From the NCBI RefSeq assembly GCF_943734655.1, contig NC_071355.1, positions 60,263,449 to 60,327,448 of the forward strand: a DNA stretch of 64,000 nt, given 5' to 3'. A model generated the notes under the pieces. That model was not told the DNA's origin. It ran no database searches and saw only the letters and a program-made list of their open reading frames with translations. Positions 34,401-47,410 of the stretch are shown piece after piece. Position 1 is the first letter of the stretch, and the number at the start of each line of letters is the position of its first letter. Made by a program: the position numbers and the translations under genes. Source of the stretch: Sabethes cyaneus. Its lineage: Eukaryota > Arthropoda > Insecta > Diptera > Culicidae.

Positions 34401-37300
34401 TAGGTACAGTTGACTGAAACTCGAAAATTAGGTTATCACACATTATGCGTCCTAGTTCTGCCCATAACCATTATATTCATGTTTGTCACAGGAGCGATTC
34501 CGGAATCTGATATAGAGAAATATACATTTAGGAAAGCGGCGCTTGAGAGATGTTCACGTTTTGTGATTCAATCCAACGTGACCGACCTGCATGCAGGTTT
34601 TAAGTTATTTAATTAGATTAAAAACAGTAGGAAATGGTTGAAAATGAATTCTACCCTTAACTTTTCCCGATACACACAGTTTTTGGTTGCATCCCTATAC
34701 CGCCGAACAGCGAAGAACCGGAGACAAATCCGCATTCCGCATCCGAGCGACAACCGAAACAGCAGGAGCCGGAGACCGCTCTTCGTAGGTACGTTTGTTG
34801 CTCCATTTCAACCACCTCGGGTTTGCCCGACTTCCTTGCTTAATGCCTGCCTGCCTCCCGGCCTGCCCACTCAGCTCTGATGTGGAAACAAAACGACAAG
34901 CAGCAAAAGTTTATCCTCTGATCCCAAATCCGTTGCGTTTCATTGTCCTTCTATCTTCCGCCCAGCCACAGTCACAGCGGCTCGCCCGACGGTACATAGT
35001 GTGCTGCTGAACCGGTATGCGACTTTATCTTTCTAATAGAGACATCGTTAGGCACATTTCGGAGCTAAATGAAATTTGAACTGCGGTTTTCGGATGTTTT
35101 TATATTTTTTTTTACTTTCGGTTATCTTTGTTTCAATCCAGCAATAAATACATTCCGACTGGGGTTTTCACACAAACGGCATTACTTGGGAAAAGCGACA
35201 GACAAGCAGAAATAAAAAAAGATCGAATCGTTTTTGCTGGTCACCGGCCGTCGTCGGAAGGATTGGCGGAAGTAAATTGTTTTGAGAAAATTACACGGTA
35301 AAGCAAGAGTGCATGCGACTACGACTATGATGCGACTTTTATTGCTGCAGTTAAGTGCGTGGCTTTCTTCGTCGGACGAAAACGAATTGCGCATTTAAAT
35401 ACGGCAATAAAGGTGGAATCACAGTCACAGCCCCGTGCACTCAGACAGCATTTACAGATTACGTGAGTTATCTGGTTGTTAAAGGAAATTACTCTGTCTT
35501 TAGACAAACTTCACTCAGTGCTGTTAAGCGTAAAGTTTTTGCTCTTTGCAAAGCCATGGGTATCGCTGTTAAGCGTAAACATGACAAATTTCGATACTGA
35601 TGATGATGTTTCTTTCTTTTTTGCAAATTTTAAGTTGAGTTGTTAACTTGTACTGTACTTGTTAAGTGCACTATTATTACTCTCGATTCATCTGCCCATC
35701 CCATAAATTTGTTTCACTATTGTATGCAGTTGTTTTGAATTTAAGATACCTAATTAAAAAAAGCGATTGAAATTAATTAGCTTCATCATCATTACTGACC
35801 ATTCGAGTGAAGTGAGAATAATTTAATGTTTCTCGTAAATTTACGTTTGAATGCTTGTTTAACCTAATAACAGAAACATCGGCTTTCGCCAATTGTTGTT
35901 ATTTTTTGCCACACATTTTGTATCGAATAATCAAACTTGTGTTTTGAAAATAAATAGAGAAACGTTGAATTTGAAATAAATAAAGGGATAAACGCGATAT
36001 TACTACATGATAACATGATAACAGAATCAAAAAGGAAAGTTTTGAGTTTCGGTTTGTTCCGATGCTACTAAAGAATGAACACGGAAAAAATTAGTTTATA
36101 TCAGACAGGTTTGTCATGCACTCACTGAACCATTCTATTTTGCTTTTTTAACTGTAACACCTCAGCCAAGCAAAATTCGAAAATATTATATATGGGGCAT
36201 TTATAGAGCAAATTATTATCCATAAGATTGCTGAACTAAGTATTACTTCACACTGGGATTGCACCTTGGTGCACTAGCGCTGAATGCAGAACAAGCCTGA
36301 TCAGATATTGACTAGAATAAATTTAGTTACAATTTTTGTTATTTTAACCGTCGCTCATTTATAACAACGGTTTTTATTATTTATCTAATTTATAACAACC
36401 GTTGTTAGAAAAGTTGGTAACAAACTAGACCATTGGTAACATAACTTGTTATAATTTTGTTAGCTCCTCCTGATTGGGGAATCACAGAAAGCATTTCATT
36501 AGATCATAACGTTGCTGAAACGTCGCGAATCGATCCTGCACGTTTGCAATGAAAATACAGGACTATCCGCTCCGTAAGTTCGCTGACTTGTTGAATTATT
36601 TCAAACCCTAACTCCGCCAGTGAGGGACCTTTGCTGATGAACTAACACGTGTGACTTGTAACATGGTCACAATTCTCAAATATATAAATAGTATAAATAT
36701 AATTTTTTAGTAAACTTCTTATTAACTTAGAGTTACAATTCCTATTTTGTTATATAATTTGTATACTTCACCAAAATCATATAAATATTCTGGTTCACTA
36801 TCGTAGTAGTATAAATAACACTAACTTCCAACATGAGATTTGTATAAGTAGTTTAAATCAGCACAAGACGCATGCATGCAAATAAATATCTTGTACACGA
36901 ACCTTTTTTATAGCGAACGCATAAGCACGCAGTGTGCAGCCGCTGTGCGCACTAACTCTCACAATAATCATGCGTGAATCTTAATCGGTGAGAGCAATTA
37001 GATAAGCCGGCCGCTTGCTTCGTAATTTCACGATATTTTCTTCGTCTGGCAAAAGCTCGCTTAGAGGGGGAATTCTGAGGATCGGTTTTAAGTGAGATGG
37101 CCATATTTTTAAAAGATCTAAAACGGAAAAAAGATGCTAGTCCGGAAGAACAAAGAATCCTTTTCTAAAACAATCTGTTGTTTGGAAATGTCGCTATCTT
37201 GCTCCGGTTAGATAATGTTCCCCAGTTTTCAAATGTCCCAAAGATTTAAACTCACTATTTAACTGAGGGTTTTATTCAACTACAAAATCAATTTGACCTG
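34401..37300. other. Unassigned 2.9 kb stretch
   Basis: Part 34690-35015 is GC-richer than its surroundings and contains strong splice-donor-like sites (TAGGTACGT near 34790, CCGGTATGC near 35014), so a non-coding 5' exon of a host gene is possible. A word TGTTAAGCGTAAA is repeated at 35522 and 35568. Around 36350-36470 'ataacaac' words occur in both orientations. No protein recognised. Confidence 0.3.
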
Positions 37301-38894
37301 GTTCGTGGATTTAAGTGGCAGTGCGAGAGTTGTTCCGTGCGTGATCGCGAGTATTTGAATCTTAGGTAATGAACGTGAAGAGTTTTAAAGTCTTAGTTAG
37401 TTATTGGAAGTTTCTTTTTCCCCTAGCTAATTGCAACTAGGAAGCTAGTTAGTTGTGCGGAATCGTGTGCGAGTGAAATTTAGGCAAAAAGGTAAATTGC
37501 TAAATAGTGTGCTAAAAAAAACCGAATTTTGAAATTCGTTTGAACAGTCGTTCAAACGACTTTTTATTGCCAGTTACTGCAGCTGTTTCGGTTCTATCGA
37601 CGGATTGAACCACACCGAAGCCGTCATCTCGCCGTCCACGAGTTTCTACGTTGCAAAACCAGGTTCGCTTAGCCGTTTTTGGGCTCAGAATTGGGCTTCC
37701 GTCAACATAAGCCCATTCCGGCTGCACCGGAAGTACGTTTTTCGCCGCTATCGCTATTTTTCGGCCTCTGAACGAAACCATCGCCATCGCTCCGTGTTTC
37801 GGGGTACGCCGTCGCCATCTTCAGTAGCCAGCCGACGACGCTATCGTCAAGCCGCAGCGTAGCCGCCAGCCAATTCTTCGATTCGGTCAGTGAGTACTCA
37901 AACCTTTGTATATGACATGCGCATGATCATTTAAACAGTTTTGCGAAATGAAGCACACAGTGATATCACGTTAACAATCGATAGAAGCAAAGCTAGAAGA
38001 TAACCGCACACGATAGGTAGAGCAGAATAGGGGAATGAAAACCAATTGAGTGGCCAGTCGATGTAACAAACCGTAGAAATATAGCACGATGCGCACTATG
38101 TATTTTTTTGGAAATTGAAAAAGTGTTTTTCCCCGTAAATAGTGCTGACTTCCCTTGCCTGAATGATTAATTAAGTCCGAAGGATTCTTCACGTTCCCGT
38201 TCGTCCAGTTACCGGTTAATTTATCTTTTTTTACTCCGAGTTAGGATTGCTCGGGAATCTCAATCCCCTCCACCCACTTACGAAGCAAATCACGATTTTG
38301 ATCTAGGAGTTGTGCCCGTGATGATACACGTGAGTGGTGGTTTTGTTAACTGGCCGAACGACGGATTGTGATAGAAAACTTTTTGGCGTTCTTTTGGTTT
38401 AGCGGAAATTTCTTACAGGTTGTTTAAAAATATTTTGTTGGCCCTGTTGTCCGTACGTTGTCCAGAATCCGCCCTGAAGCCGAACTCTTGCCGGGCAAAA
38501 CACGATAATCGGCCCTCTACAGAGGTGGCGCTTAAGCCGATTGTTTGAGTTCCTTCGCAGAGCGGAAAAACCGTTCGCGCGGAATCGCACGCGCTACAGA
38601 CTCCATAAAAAGAGTGAACAAGTGTAGGGGAAATTGGATCGGGACCCGAAATGTCTGTCACAATAAGCCAGGATAAAGGAGGAGTGTTGAGATTTGTCTT
38701 TCGGTGTACAGCGCTGGACGGCTCCGTGACAAACATGTGATGGATCCGTCTAGATCTGTAACCTCGTCTCTTCCGCAGCAAATCTTGTAAAAAAAACTTT
38801 CGCTCCCAATGTAGCAAGCAACATTGGAGCACGCTGCATTCTGAGTAAATTGCAGAGGAGGGACCCCAATCCTCGGTGTAACGATCGGATGAAT
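37301..38894 (+). other. Possible 5' region of the following LINE
   Basis: GC-richer sequence (37560-37870, 38420-38620) directly upstream of the LOA-type LINE body, with no reading frame I recognise. It could be the LINE's 5' UTR with a deleted ORF1/endonuclease, or unrelated host DNA. A C/G run of about ten bases lies at 38910. Confidence 0.3.
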
Positions 38895-39892
38895 GCTTGG
38901 GGAGGGGGGGGGGGTCTAATTAACTCTCCCAAGTTATCACGAAAGCTGTTCTGCAAAGGAACGCTCTACGAAAAGAGATGTACCTTGGTGGAACAAAACT
39001 TTGGAAAAATGTAGGAAGAAAACTCGGAAATTATTTAACCGGGCAAAACGGACACAACAGTGGGAGGAGTATAAACAAATTGTCGCTGCCTTTAATAGGG
39101 AAATACGAAGATCAAAGAGGACTCACTGGAGGCACACTTGTGAAAACATTGATAATACTCCAGCAATTGCTAGATTGCAGAAAATCCTCGCTAAAGATCA
39201 TTCTAATGGGTTAGGCACTTTAAAAAAAGAGGATGGTTCTTTTACTAACTCAACTAAGGAAACATTAGAGTTAATGATAAGAACACATTTTCCCTGTTCA
39301 ATCATTAATACGTGCGGAGACCAAAGTTCACCGGCATTGAGAACTGTAAAGCTTGAAACTAGGACAGACATTCATGAAATAGCGATTGAAATGACTGGGT
39401 TAGATAGAAACAGGAATTATGCTTGTACTTTTGCCAAAAAAAATTTTACAAGTAGCAAGGTTGAGTGGGCGATTGACACATTTGCACCCGTCAAATCACC
39501 GGGTAGGGATCGATGGAATTTTTGCTGTACTACTACAGAAGGGCAAGGCGTTTTTAACACCTATTCTAACAAATCTTTTTCAATCAAGCCTGATACTGGG
39601 TCATATACCAGCAGTATGGCGACAAGTACGGGTCACGTTCATTCCGAAGGCTAATAAGAAGGATAAAACTTCACCAGAATCCTTCAGGCCGATAAGCTTA
39701 TCGTCTGTTGTGTTAAAAACAATGGAAAAAATAATTGATGAGCATATAAAGTCATCATATTTAGCCAAAGATCCTTTGAGCAAATATCAATTCGCATATC
39801 AAGAAGGCAAATATTGAATAACAGCAGTACAAACTGTTGTTAAAAAAACTAGAAAAGTCTTTTGAAGCTAAAGAAATTTCACTAGCTGCCCC

Positions 39893-40260
39893 AGCTAGCA
39901 CCAACTCGTATATCAATGTACGAAAACTATCGTAAATATCTCCTAACAAACTCGAAATCGTAACTAAAGCAGGCTAAAGTGGGATCAAGTTGATTTTCTG
40001 TCGTGTATAATGATAATGACTGACATACATACGATTTGCAGCACAAAATTGTAGAGAAGTACGGAGCGACTCGCGCTTAATCGGATATTATCGTATATAA
40101 ATACTTATATAGTCGTAACGCTCAAAATTATTCGTAATCACGTATATCGCCTCCAAAACAGTACGGATATGCCAATTTTGCACATGAAATACGATTTATT
40201 TAGCATGTATATCTGTACGTAATGCTGATTTTTACCTTTTTTATACATATGAAAATGCTA
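39893..40260. mobile_element. MITE family M, copy 1, within the LOA RT
   Basis: About 368 bases between the LOA readings 'KEISLA' and 'AGAFLDIEGAFDN'. The region is nearly colinear with 50599-50970 (shared words 'atcaatgtacgaaaa', 'gtcgtgtataatgataat', 'cgcctccaaaa', 'gtacgtaatgctgattttta'). CTAGCTG is found at both host junctions, a likely target duplication of 7-10 bases. Non-coding. Confidence 0.8.
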
Positions 40261-41319
40261 GCTGGGGCCTTCCTTGACATAGAAGGTGCATTTGATAATT
40301 CATCTCATAATTCAATTATCACGGCTATGACGAAACGTGGTTTCGATATATCCATTGGATTAGAGAAATGTTATCAAAAAGGGAGATATCAGCAAACCTT
40401 GGAAGCTCATCTATAAGCATTAGAGCAGTAAAAGAATGCCCACAAGGAGGCGTAATATAACCTCTATTGTGGTCTTTAATAGTTGATGATCTTCTTCAAA
40501 AGTTGACAGCGCTAGGCTTTGGAATAATTGGCTTCGCAGATGATATAGTCATAATTGTTCGAGGAAAATTGGATGCTATTATCGCTGACCGAATGCAAAT
40601 GACTTTAAATTTCATCATGGAGTGATAGGCAGGGCCTCAGCATAAATGCCAATAAAACTACTATCATACCATTTACGAGAAGGAAAAAATTTACATTAAA
40701 CATGAGATTGAAAGGAACACTTTTAAAACTTTCAGACACTGTCAAATATCTTGGAGTATTTCTTGACAGAAAACTCAATTGGAACACACATCTAGAGCAA
40801 GCAGTACACAAAGCTACAAATGCTCTATGGATATGTAAAAGAATTTTTGGTAAGCAATGGGGACTGAAACCGAAGATGATCCATTGGATTTATTCGGCTA
40901 TTGTCAGACCCAGGATTACTTATGCTTTGTTGGTCTGGTGGCCAAAAACGAAAGAGAAAGCTACCCTTAAAAAGCTGGAAAGACTTCAAAGGCTAGCCAC
41001 TCTCTCAATAACAGGTGCAATGAGAAGTACACCATCGAAGGGATTGGATGCTTTACTCTATATACTTCTATTGCACCAGTTTATACAGTTAGAAGCTGAA
41101 AAGAGTGCTCTGAGGATCAAAAGATCAATGAACCTCTTTGAAGGTGATTTAACAAGTCATCTCAGTGTTCTAAAAACTATTAGAATTAATCCTCTTGTAA
41201 CCAATAATGAAGATTGGATGGAGAAAAAATACAACTTTAATTGAGTATTTCATGTATTTGAGCCTAGACGTGATTCTTAGCAAGATGGTGGTCCCGATCT
41301 TCGTCCAGGCTCGACAGTC

Positions 41320-41720
41320 TTCTATACAGACGGTTTAAGAATGGACAATCAAGTGGGAGCAGGAGTAACTGGCCCAGGAATAGACATGTCAATTTCTATG
41401 GGCAGATGGCCAACTGTATTCCAAGCTGAAATACAAGCAATTTTAGAATGTACGACTGTGTGCTTGCGCAGGAACTATAGACATTCAAACATATGCATTC
41501 TGTCCGACAGCCAAGCAGCTCTAAACGCTCTAAAGTCGGCGACATGCACATCGAAACTTGTCTGGGAATGTATTCAATCACTCCGAAAATAGTCTTGTCG
41601 TACCCGAGTCAACTTGTACTGAGTCCCAGGTCACTGTGGAATCGATGGAAATGAAAGAACTGATGCGCTAGCAAGACTCGAATCAACTCATCAATTTGTA
41701 GGACCTGAGCCCTTCTGTGG
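41320..41720 (+). pseudogene. RNase H domain of the LOA LINE
   Basis: Separately visible domain that would remove RNA from the RNA/DNA hybrid during retrotransposition. The D-E-D-D set lies at about 41330 (YTDG), 41430 (AEIQAI), 41508 (SDSQAA) and 41660 (RTDALA). A stop at 41590 separates the third and fourth residues, so the present copy is broken. Confidence 0.78.
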
Positions 41721-42230
41721 CTTATCTGCTTCTGCTTTAAAAATGGAGCTAAAAGCATGGGAATGCACGAAAGTGGAATCAAATTGGAATAGCACTTTCC
41801 ATGCTAGGCAGTCAAAACGGTTAACTCTCCAAACGTTTCAATGACTCGCAAAATCCTGGAGCTTTCGAAGAAAGATCTAAGCATTTATACTGGTCTTATA
41901 ACAGGACATTGTCCAAGCCACTATAATCTGAAGCTAATGGGAAAACTTCAAGATGATATTGGTCGCTTCTGTGGCATAGAAAAAGAAGACTCGGAACACC
42001 TGTTATGCCGCTGTCCGGCAATTCTTAATAAAAGACTAAGGTTTTTCGAAAAAGGGCTGGTAGAAGCTTCTGATATTTGGAGAACAACTCCCAGCGCAGT
42101 AATGCACTTCATCCGAAGTGCATCACCGGGCTGGATAAATGCTATTAGTCAAACAATGACGATCATTTCTGATAGTGGTGCGTCATCTTGACAACATAGC
42201 TATAATAAAACGGGGGATATATCACAATAG

Positions 42231-43283
42231 ATCAAACAAATGGTCGCAGTGATAAAAATACCCAACATGGAAAAAAAATCTCAAACCCACGTTGTGCAAG
42301 AACCTGGAAAGATTTTGAGTCCGTGTCCGAATTCATTCGTGGCTCTTCACTAAAATCGCTTCTCACGTGGTTTGTTTTTTTACGGAACTTTTTACGCGAA
42401 TTTTGGAATTCACGCAATTTTCTTTGCGCAATTTAGGAATTTACGCGGATATGCTATTCGCGTCTGTTTTGGGTATGAAATGGGGAAGGCAAATGAGGAG
42501 CGTCCAATATAGCTCTAGCCATCCCAAGCCCCTACCTAGCGCCTCCACGTGGCCATACCTGGTAATGCTCTATTGAGTAGCCAAGCTAGGAGGTGCATTG
42601 CTGGGTGGTTCCCGGCTGCCTGGTCTCAAAACCGCGGATTTGGGCAGACAGCGGAGCCACACGGCCTAGCTAATAGGTAAGCCTAATAAGTTATTTTAAT
42701 TATTTTTTTTTGTTTTAGCTTATGAAGCATCTCCTGCTATATAGTAAAAACCTTGGCCAAAAAGAGTTTTAATACTGCACATGGATACCACAATGAAAAA
42801 TTAAATTAACTATTAGAAGCATTTATGGAACCTCAAAGGACGCTACTCTATTCCATACGAAGGACTGCTGGTGAGATTGTTCTATTTTTACCATATATAC
42901 CACATTTCATCTTAATATCATATTATTAACAGTATTGTTATTGATATCATAAATGTGGAAGGCTGGATGACGGAGTGGATTGCCAACCTGAATCCTTAAG
43001 GTCTGAAGCAAATATGACACTTCTCAATTCAAAACAAACAAATCATCACGTGGGTTAAAGTTGGTACAGCGAAATTTATTATTACATGGAAGGATCCTAA
43101 TGCTGGAAGGCGACTCTTATAACCCCGGAATGCGCACAAGTGCCTCTGCTTGTGGATCCGCCCAATCCCTTTTGGCCCTTCTGTAACAACATTAGTGTGC
43201 AATTCATTTGATAATCAAATTTGGATCTACTGTAATTCTACCCACATACATTGGCAAGTCCTTGAAATGATGGTGGCTTTCCC
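42231..43283. other. Unassigned spacer before the TAC array
   Basis: No gene recognised. GC-richer part 42500-42670; otherwise AT-rich. The last 60 bases ('ggcaagtccttgaaatgatgg') may be LINE-derived, because RT sequence appears immediately beyond the array, but I could not read a motif. Confidence 0.35.
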
Positions 43284-44136
<853 letters not shown>

Positions 44137-44169
44137 CTCAGAATAGAGGTTAACTGCACGGTAGAATAC

Positions 44170-44345
44170 TACGTGTGAATCTTGGTCCCAGTATTTATCG
44201 CAATTCACGAGCATCTTTGAAGTTCCGCAAGGTAGCAATATCGGGTCGCTGCTTTTTTCGCTGGTTTTCAACAATGTCACTTTCCTGTTGGGGGTTGGTA
44301 GCAGACTTGTATATGCTGATCACCTGAAATTGTTTCTGACCAGAG
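44170..44345 (+). pseudogene. Jockey-like RT fragment after the TAC array
   Basis: Reads on + as FEVPQGSNIGSLLFSLVF, NNVTFLLGVGSRL, VYADHLKLFLT. The catalytic YADD reads YADH (44312-44323). Only about 55 codons remain. The 3' side is cut by a short 'agagccggcgttagcccgg' segment that looks like another repeat. Confidence 0.75.
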
Positions 44346-44639
44346 CCGGCGTTAGCCCGGCTAACCCGTGCGGTCGTACAGAGCCTCGCGCTTCAGGGGG
44401 GCCTCGCGGTTGGTGATGACTGTAGAAAATGTTAAAAATTGTAGCGGAGAATCCTTGGCTGTATACAACACAATTGGCTGTTCAGAAATATTTGCATGAT
44501 GTCGATTATTTTCTTTCTTCCTTTATTTAAATGCAGAGTGTAAAGTGTTAAGAATAAATCAATGAAATTTAGCCTCGCTGTTTTAGAAAGTCTCGTTACA
44601 TAATTGCCAGTCCTCGACTCTGCTTGCACGCTGATTCGA

Positions 44640-45110
44640 GTATCCGATCAAATGGGCACTTAGCTCTTTTGTACCAATAAAGTCACCAGATCCGGATGGT
44701 ATTCTACCCACTTTCTTACAGAAAATGGACAGCGTTATAATTTCCGAGATCCCGGTTTCACTTTGGGACATATCCCGGAGAATTGTCGGAAAGTAGGCAA
44801 ATACCTAAAGGCATACCTAAGGCAGATAAGAAAGAGAAAATCATGCATAAGTCTTTCAGACCAATAAATCTGACGCTTCTCAAGTTGATGGAGAAAATCA
44901 TGGATAACTATATCCGTAAAGATTTTAAAAAACTCCGTTACATCGAAATCAACATGCATACCAACACAGTAAATCTCCAGAAACCGCATTGCACTGCGTA
45001 CTGAAGTTAATCGAGAAATCGCTCAAATATCAAGAGACGATATTTTGTGCTTTCCTTGATATTGAATGCGCTTTCGATAACAGGTCCTTCGTTTTAATTA
45101 TTACGTCAGT
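44640..45110 (+). pseudogene. LOA/R1-like RT N-terminal fragment
   Basis: The + strand reads SPDGILPTFLQKMDS-like, then IPKADKKEKIMHKSFRPINL, LLKLMEKIMDNYIRKDF, HCVLKLIEKSLKYQETIF and CAFLDIECAFDN. This is the same RT region as in the LOA element at 39400-40300. It ends at 45110, where Penelope-like sequence begins. Confidence 0.75.
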
Positions 45111-45735
45111 AGTTTTATCGTACTTTTTTGGCCTTTTCAGTCTTTTACGGAAATTAGAACTGGCTTTTTCAATTCACTCCGACGTTTCGACTATTTATTT
45201 TAGTCTTTTTCAAGGATAGCTATAATATTTTGTCATGTTTGTTTTAGTTATAAATGTCTTTTTTTTCGATTGTACCTACAGTTGTCTCAGTTCGTCGTTA
45301 AAAATCTTTAATTTTAAGAATGTAAATGTCTTCTTTAGTTTTTCTGTGCATATCTGTCGTCTGCAAAAGATTAATATTTGTAGTCTGTCTCAGTTTAGTA
45401 CAGTTTGTTGGTGAAAAAACCTTTCCAAAAACTTCGCTACTATCATAGTTGAACCTACTTTTCAAACTTCGCACACTAACCGTTTTCACCGTTGCTATCT
45501 AATTGGGAAGGGATGGTAGTGAAATTGTGCTTCTGAGTGGGTTTTATGGAGGCTAGTATCCCCTACTAGTAGTAGGGCTAGCTAGTAGTATTGTCCAGCT
45601 GATTGATAGTGATTTGGTGGCCAGAGAGTCTTGTTTTGAGATGGTTGGTTGTCATCCCAATGTATATTGACTCACATTCTCTACATTTGGTACTGTAAAT
45701 GACGTTGTGTTGCATTAGTGTACGTCAGTAGTGTT
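45110..45735 (-). pseudogene. Penelope-like element 3' fragment with GIY-YIG domain
   Basis: On the minus strand from 45710 to 45590: NVIYSTKCRECESIYIGMTT, then NHLKTRLSGHQITINQLDN. The C-x-x-C, YIG, R and H positions are those of the GIY-YIG endonuclease carried by Penelope-like elements. Further downstream on the minus strand (45220-45160) a 'ccttgaaaaagact...gaaacgtcgg' stretch resembles the 3' non-coding region of such elements. A stop follows QLDNTTS. The reverse transcriptase is missing. Confidence 0.6.
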
Positions 45736-45919
45736 ACCATGTGTGGCTCTCTTCCAAAATGAAATCGACCACACTATAATGAGCCAGATTCAAGAAATGA
45801 CGATCTTTAAGACTGTCACAGTGGCGTTTTAAGCCAATTCCCTTCTGGCATACAAAAAAGGCCTCGCTGCTTAATCTGCACAGGGCATCGCGCGCTGTAA
45901 CGCAGGCTCTGTTTCTGAC

Positions 45920-46073
45920 AATTGAAAATTGCTGATTGTTGCCGCCTACAAGCTTTACTCGATGTTTTTACTGTTTGGTGTAAACAAAACTGGTTCACTA
46001 TAAGTGTTGCAAAATACGAGGTGATGAGCCTTTACCGCATAAAAAATCCGATTTTTTTAGCTATCGGATTGAT
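45920..46073 (+). pseudogene. Jockey LINE RT fragment, left part of a split copy
   Basis: Reads ADCCRLQALLDVFTVWCKQN, WFTISVAKYEVMSLYRIKNP and IFLAIGLI on +. This is the region directly after the YADD box, continuing at 47332 as GLDLRRVDHVTDIGILL. The reading is interrupted by the hAT element. A short Jockey copy of the same type occurs at 49890-50380 with DWCRRNRLTISTPKCVVMTY. Confidence 0.78.
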
Positions 46074-47323
46074 TAGGGTTGGGATACCGGGAGTACCGGA
46101 ACCGGGAATACCGGTACTACCGCCTGATTTTCCAGTACCGAAATACCGGAACTGGCACAAGAGAAAACCGGTACTTTCGGTACTGATCAATTATGCAATT
46201 TTTCTAACATTCGGCCTTAAAATCGAAGATAACAATTTTAAAATAATTTCTAAAACTACACGCTATATTTTGATAAAGCTAGCGGATGAGTTACTACAAC
46301 GATTTAACACCACCCAAGCAACAATTTTGGTTTTATTACACACTTATGATGGCATTGGTCTTCAAAACCGTTGTAAAAGTACAATAAAACCCAGATTGTT
46401 GCTCTGGCTGTAACGAGATTGAGGAAATTGTTGAGCGTAACGAGATTGAGAAATTGATCACGAAGGAAAAATTAGGACGGACTTCAGACGCCTATAGCTG
46501 TTCAAGCTTTAAGGAGTTCGATTAGACCTGTACACCAAAACACTCTGCGGAATGAATTCGCTTCGATGTAACTCAAGGACTGAAGAGCAAGTATTGGACT
46601 ATGCCTTTCGGTACCCTGAGTGCAGTCTGTCCTTTAGCGATACATTCTGAGAAAGCATTTTCAGCGTCTGGCAGATTCGCTTTCGCAGGGTGAACAGTAC
46701 ATTGAATATTCTGTGCATCTTAAAGTTGAATTTTGCAAGTTTTTCCTCTAGCAGCATACAACCGGGGGGACGTGTTGTATCAAAAACTTGTCTCCACTGT
46801 ACTTGATTCTAGGCTACTTGTCACCAATTCATTGAGCTTCTCGAAGTCGGCTTCAACCTGGTTGTTGGGCCCTTCTATTCATGGTATCGGTGGGGTTTTT
46901 GAAAATAACAGATTTCGGTGCAAAGTCATCCGTCATCCTTGCGACATTGCCGACCCATCGTAGCCTCCTGACTTTCGCCAGATGTCGTTTGGAATCACTC
47001 CAATTTTTGCAATCGCTAACTCTGTTCATTTTTACAAGGGCCCTATTCTCATAGATCTTAGATGAGAACACAATTAGCGATTTTGAAAGTACCTGGGTGA
47101 CTCCTGTTACATAAGTGACAGTACAAATGAAATGGTAACTGCAAGGTGAGGGGAAGTGACTTAAGAATTGGACCTCAAATAAAAGTATTAGCAGATTATT
47201 CAAAGAACAAGGATTTTCTTTTTAAAGCTTTGGGTACCGGTACCAGTACCGGTATTACCGGTACTGATCCTTCCAGTACCGAAATACCGGTTCTCAAAAA
47301 TCCTATCGGTACTCCCAACCCTA
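46074..47323 (+). mobile_element. hAT element, 1250 bp, with 8-bp target duplication
   Basis: Ends TAGGGTTGGGATACCGG and the inverse of TAGGGTTGGGAGTACCG, flanked by identical GGATTGAT (46066-46073, 47324-47331). The subterminal zones are dense in 'accggtac' and 'ggtattt' words in both orientations. A short decayed hATC dimerisation tail is readable near 46615-46735 (SEKAFSASGRFA, then LNILCILKLNF). Most of the transposase is gone, and a LINE-A fragment occupies 46745-47045. It sits inside a Jockey RT reading that resumes on the far side. Confidence 0.88.
46745..47045 (-). pseudogene. LINE family A 3'-end fragment inside the hAT element
   Basis: Minus strand: SDCKNWSDSKRHLAKVRRLR, WVGNVARMTDDFAPKSVIFK, NPTDT, then NELVTSSLES and a tail toward 46745. 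This corresponds to RLRWAGHVAMMPD and after in the copy at 27012-28054. 5'-truncated and frameshifted. Confidence 0.75.
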
Positions 47324-47331
47324 GGATTGAT

Positions 47332-47410
47332 GGACTTGATTTGCGCAGAGTCGACCATGTTACAGACATTGGCATTTTACTTGCTACTACCCTTGTAACC
47401 AATAAGCATT
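47332..47410 (+). pseudogene. Jockey LINE RT fragment, right part of the split copy
   Basis: Reads DGLDLRRVDHVTDIGILLAT and stops at 47410. Follows in order from 46073 once the hAT element and one target copy are removed. Confidence 0.72.

Larger units (their letters stand above)
38895..42230 (+). pseudogene. LOA-type LINE with RT and RNase H, split by a MITE
   Basis: The + strand reads, over several frames, WWNKTLEKCRKKTRKLFNRA-like linker, TPESFRPISLSSVVLKTMEK, then after a MITE FLDIEGAFDNSSHNSI, CPQGGVI, GFADDIVIIVRGK (catalytic FADD at 40530-40544), TVKYLGVFLDRKLNWNTHLE, a long thumb (40702-41244), an RNase H domain, and a C-terminal segment ending with a C-x-H-C-type knuckle (FCGIEKED, HLLCRCP). 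The RNase H acidic residues are present as YTDG, FQAEIQAI, LSDSQAAL and ERTDALA. The combination of this RT type with RNase H is typical of the LOA clade, which includes mosquito Lian. Stops at several places and the MITE make it inactive; the endonuclease was not found. Confidence 0.85.

Noticed and set aside
38413..38956. Minus-strand frames of up to 139 codons upstream of the LOA element
   Set aside because: No known motif and probably antisense to LINE 5' sequence.
44345..44420. GC-rich 'agagccggcgttagcccgg' segment as a SINE
   Set aside because: Resembles a dispersed repeat, but no Pol III boxes or tail could be defined.
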